From: Laccaria trichodermophora
Lineage: Eukaryota > Basidiomycota > Agaricomycetes > Agaricales > Hydnangiaceae
Direction of reading: 5' to 3'
Assembly (NCBI GenBank): GCA_018417955.1
Contig: JACTVC010000068.1
Location: 1-33,518 of the forward strand
DNA: 33,518 nt
Shown: piece after piece, positions 32,029 through 33,518 of the stretch
Layout: each line of letters starts with the position of its first letter
Position numbering within the stretch: position 1 is the stretch's first letter
Translations under genes and position numbers: made by a program
The notes under the pieces: model-generated
What the model saw: only the letters and a program-made list of their open reading frames with translations
What the model was told of the DNA's origin: nothing
The model's database searches: none

Positions 32029-32607
32029 GCTAAGGTCTTACCATAGTTTAAGAAAGAGGTGGCATAGAAATCCATAGGATTTAACTGGCAGAAAGCCAAT
32101 GATGTGTTTTCTGGGTTAAATATATTAAATTTGAGAATATGCACTAAAAAGGGCAAGTTACATACCTTCTGGGCTCAGAATAGCCAGAGAACAGGGAGTT
32201 TGTTGATCTAGAATATAGAAAGATTAGCAGAGTACCTACAGAAATATAGAAATAGGCTTACATGGCCAAAAATGACCAAGTTCAGAGCTAACACCAGTAT
32301 TTCCAGATCTGAGCATGTTCCAGGTGTTGGAAGAGAACACAGAGGGCATAGAAGTGTAGCAGAGAAGGCCTAGAAGCCATAGCAAAAAGAATTGTAGCAG
32401 TAGCATGAGTGGTTGACTCAGAATGGAGTGAACAAGGTGCCAGCAAAGCAAGATGATGGTGGTTCAAGTTCAAAAGGGAAAGTTTACTATTGTTTATCAG
32501 AAGCTTTGAAGTACCCAGGAAGTTTAGGGCAAGTCCACATTCCTTATGTGGGAACTTTTTCCCACAGTATATGAATTATAGCCCCTTCTTATACATTTCT
32601 AAATGTA
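32029..32607. other. Helitron 2 upstream region
   Basis: No gene. Includes gtgggaactttttcccac (about 32549-32566), a short inverted repeat, next to the border of A'. The 5' end of Helitron 2 was not identified. Confidence 0.4.
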
Positions 32608-33518
32608 CTGAAATCATATAACCAGATGACTTTTTTATTGAGAAAAACATAAAAAAACATGAATAAATAGGTGTCTTTGCATATATCTCAGGAAAGAAGA
32701 TAGCTAGTCACATTTTGTGACCACATTGAGAAATATAACAGCATGCTCTATAAAACTGTCACTAATTTCCTTTTTAGGTCAAATTTCCCACAGTACCAGA
32801 AACACAGCCTCTCACTTAGCTTTATTAACAAGAATTGTAGCCCCTTTGCTTAGCTTTACAAATATATATAAATAATGTCACACAGATCATTCCTTATTGA
32901 GAAAAACACAAAATACTGAAAAAATTGGACACTTTTTGAAAATAGTCATGTATTTTGACCAATATCTGCATAAGAAAGAAGGCTAGTCAGATGATATAAT
33001 CACATTTCTGGTCTTTAATGTTGCTATAATATTGTAGAGGCTGTGTTCAGGGTCCAGTGTACACTTCCAAATATGGCAATCTGCCCAAATATAGCCAGAA
33101 AATGTTGTCTACAAGTTTCTTTATGTTTTCTTTAATGTCCAGCTATTTGCTCCAAGTGCTTTTTTGTGCTGTCTCTATTTTTAGATATGGACCCTGAACA
33201 CAGCCCCTTCAACACCATGGCAACAAAGAATATCACTTTTATTTTTGGGTATTTTTTCTCATTTTCTGGGAGTTTTTACCTCATTTCTATATTTAGATAT
33301 TGACCCTGAACACAGCCTCCCCAACTTACTGATCAATATTCTGATTTTTACATATTTTTCCCAATTTTCTAGATATTTCCCCCAATTTTATGGCTGCTTT
33401 TTTGTTTAAGGGAAAAAGTTCCCGCGGTGATGAAAGGTAAATCAATGAATCAATCAATGAATGAATGAAAATTTTGCCTAAGTCCTCAGTTGATAAAGAA
33501 TGAGTCTTAACTCGTAAA
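32608..33518 (-). repeat. hairpin-ended AT-rich element, copy A' (inverted, runs off the edge)
   Basis: Reverse complement of copy A from its inner end (tgaaatcatata) to inside the hairpin loop at the window edge. Almost identical; the differences seen are ccgt to ctgt, ctgaaa to ctaaaa (both of the C:G to T:A kind) and an extra T in ttaagactc. The window cuts off the outer hairpin stem, so the target site cannot be seen. Confidence 0.88.

Noticed and set aside
11326..33518. A and A' as terminal inverted repeats of one 22-kb DNA transposon
   Set aside because: No transposase that fits lies between them, A is doubled by B, and A' is linked to Helitron 2; independent copies are simpler.

Overview
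The window looks like repeat-rich nuclear DNA of a mushroom-forming basidiomycete (Agaricomycetes). Evidence: genes cut by many short introns (mostly 45-65 nt, GT..CTRAY..AG), F-box proteins of the style common in these fungi, a RepHel Helitron, and several protein families I associate from memory with multicopy Agaricomycete families. No species can be named from the sequence alone.

Layout. 1-6.9 kb (minus): a nearly full-length but broken Helitron (Helitron 1). Order: N-terminal zinc/DUF6570-like region, HUH replication initiator, PIF1-type helicase, then a fused cysteine-protease-like domain running off the left edge. 7.2-8.1 kb (minus): a small secreted-protein candidate and an F-box fragment. 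8.3-11.1 kb (minus): the only large gene I can assemble without a lesion, 879 aa in three exons, family unknown to me. 11.2-13.7 kb: two tandem copies (A, B) of a ~0.92-kb AT-rich element starting with a hairpin, lying between pieces of a tRNA-like short interspersed repeat. 13.7-15.2 kb: GC-rich satellite full of GACGTC/GTCGTT words, hairpins and a perfect 36-bp palindrome. 15.3-20.9 kb (plus): a long multi-exon gene, interrupted by three in-frame TGA codons and some frameshifts, whose N-terminal ~500 residues look like a 2-oxoglutarate/Fe(II) dioxygenase. 21.3-23.8 kb (minus): a 13-exon AT-hook-type gene. 24.2-25.9 kb (minus): an F-box protein with a nucleotidyltransferase-like motif. 26.1-26.8 kb: a 363-bp tandem duplication leading into another multi-exon gene (26.8-28.2 kb, plus). 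29.2-32.0 kb (minus): N-terminal piece of a second, different Helitron, with 19-residue and LPFMVER repeats, cut off at a hairpin related to the ends of A and B. 32.6-33.5 kb: an inverted, almost identical copy of A (A').

The decay is consistent: all six premature stops I see in frame with clear coding continuation are TGA, and the remaining breaks are one-base shifts. A and A' are close to identical, so the hairpin element moved, duplicated or was gene-converted recently, while the genes between its copies are older wrecks.

The least explained system is the hairpin element: its stem changes between copies while pairing and the loop sequence are kept. The window therefore reads as a nest of mobile elements with one possibly live gene (8.3-11.1 kb). 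Exon borders come from reading splice signals and phase by eye; family names come from motif recognition, not searches.
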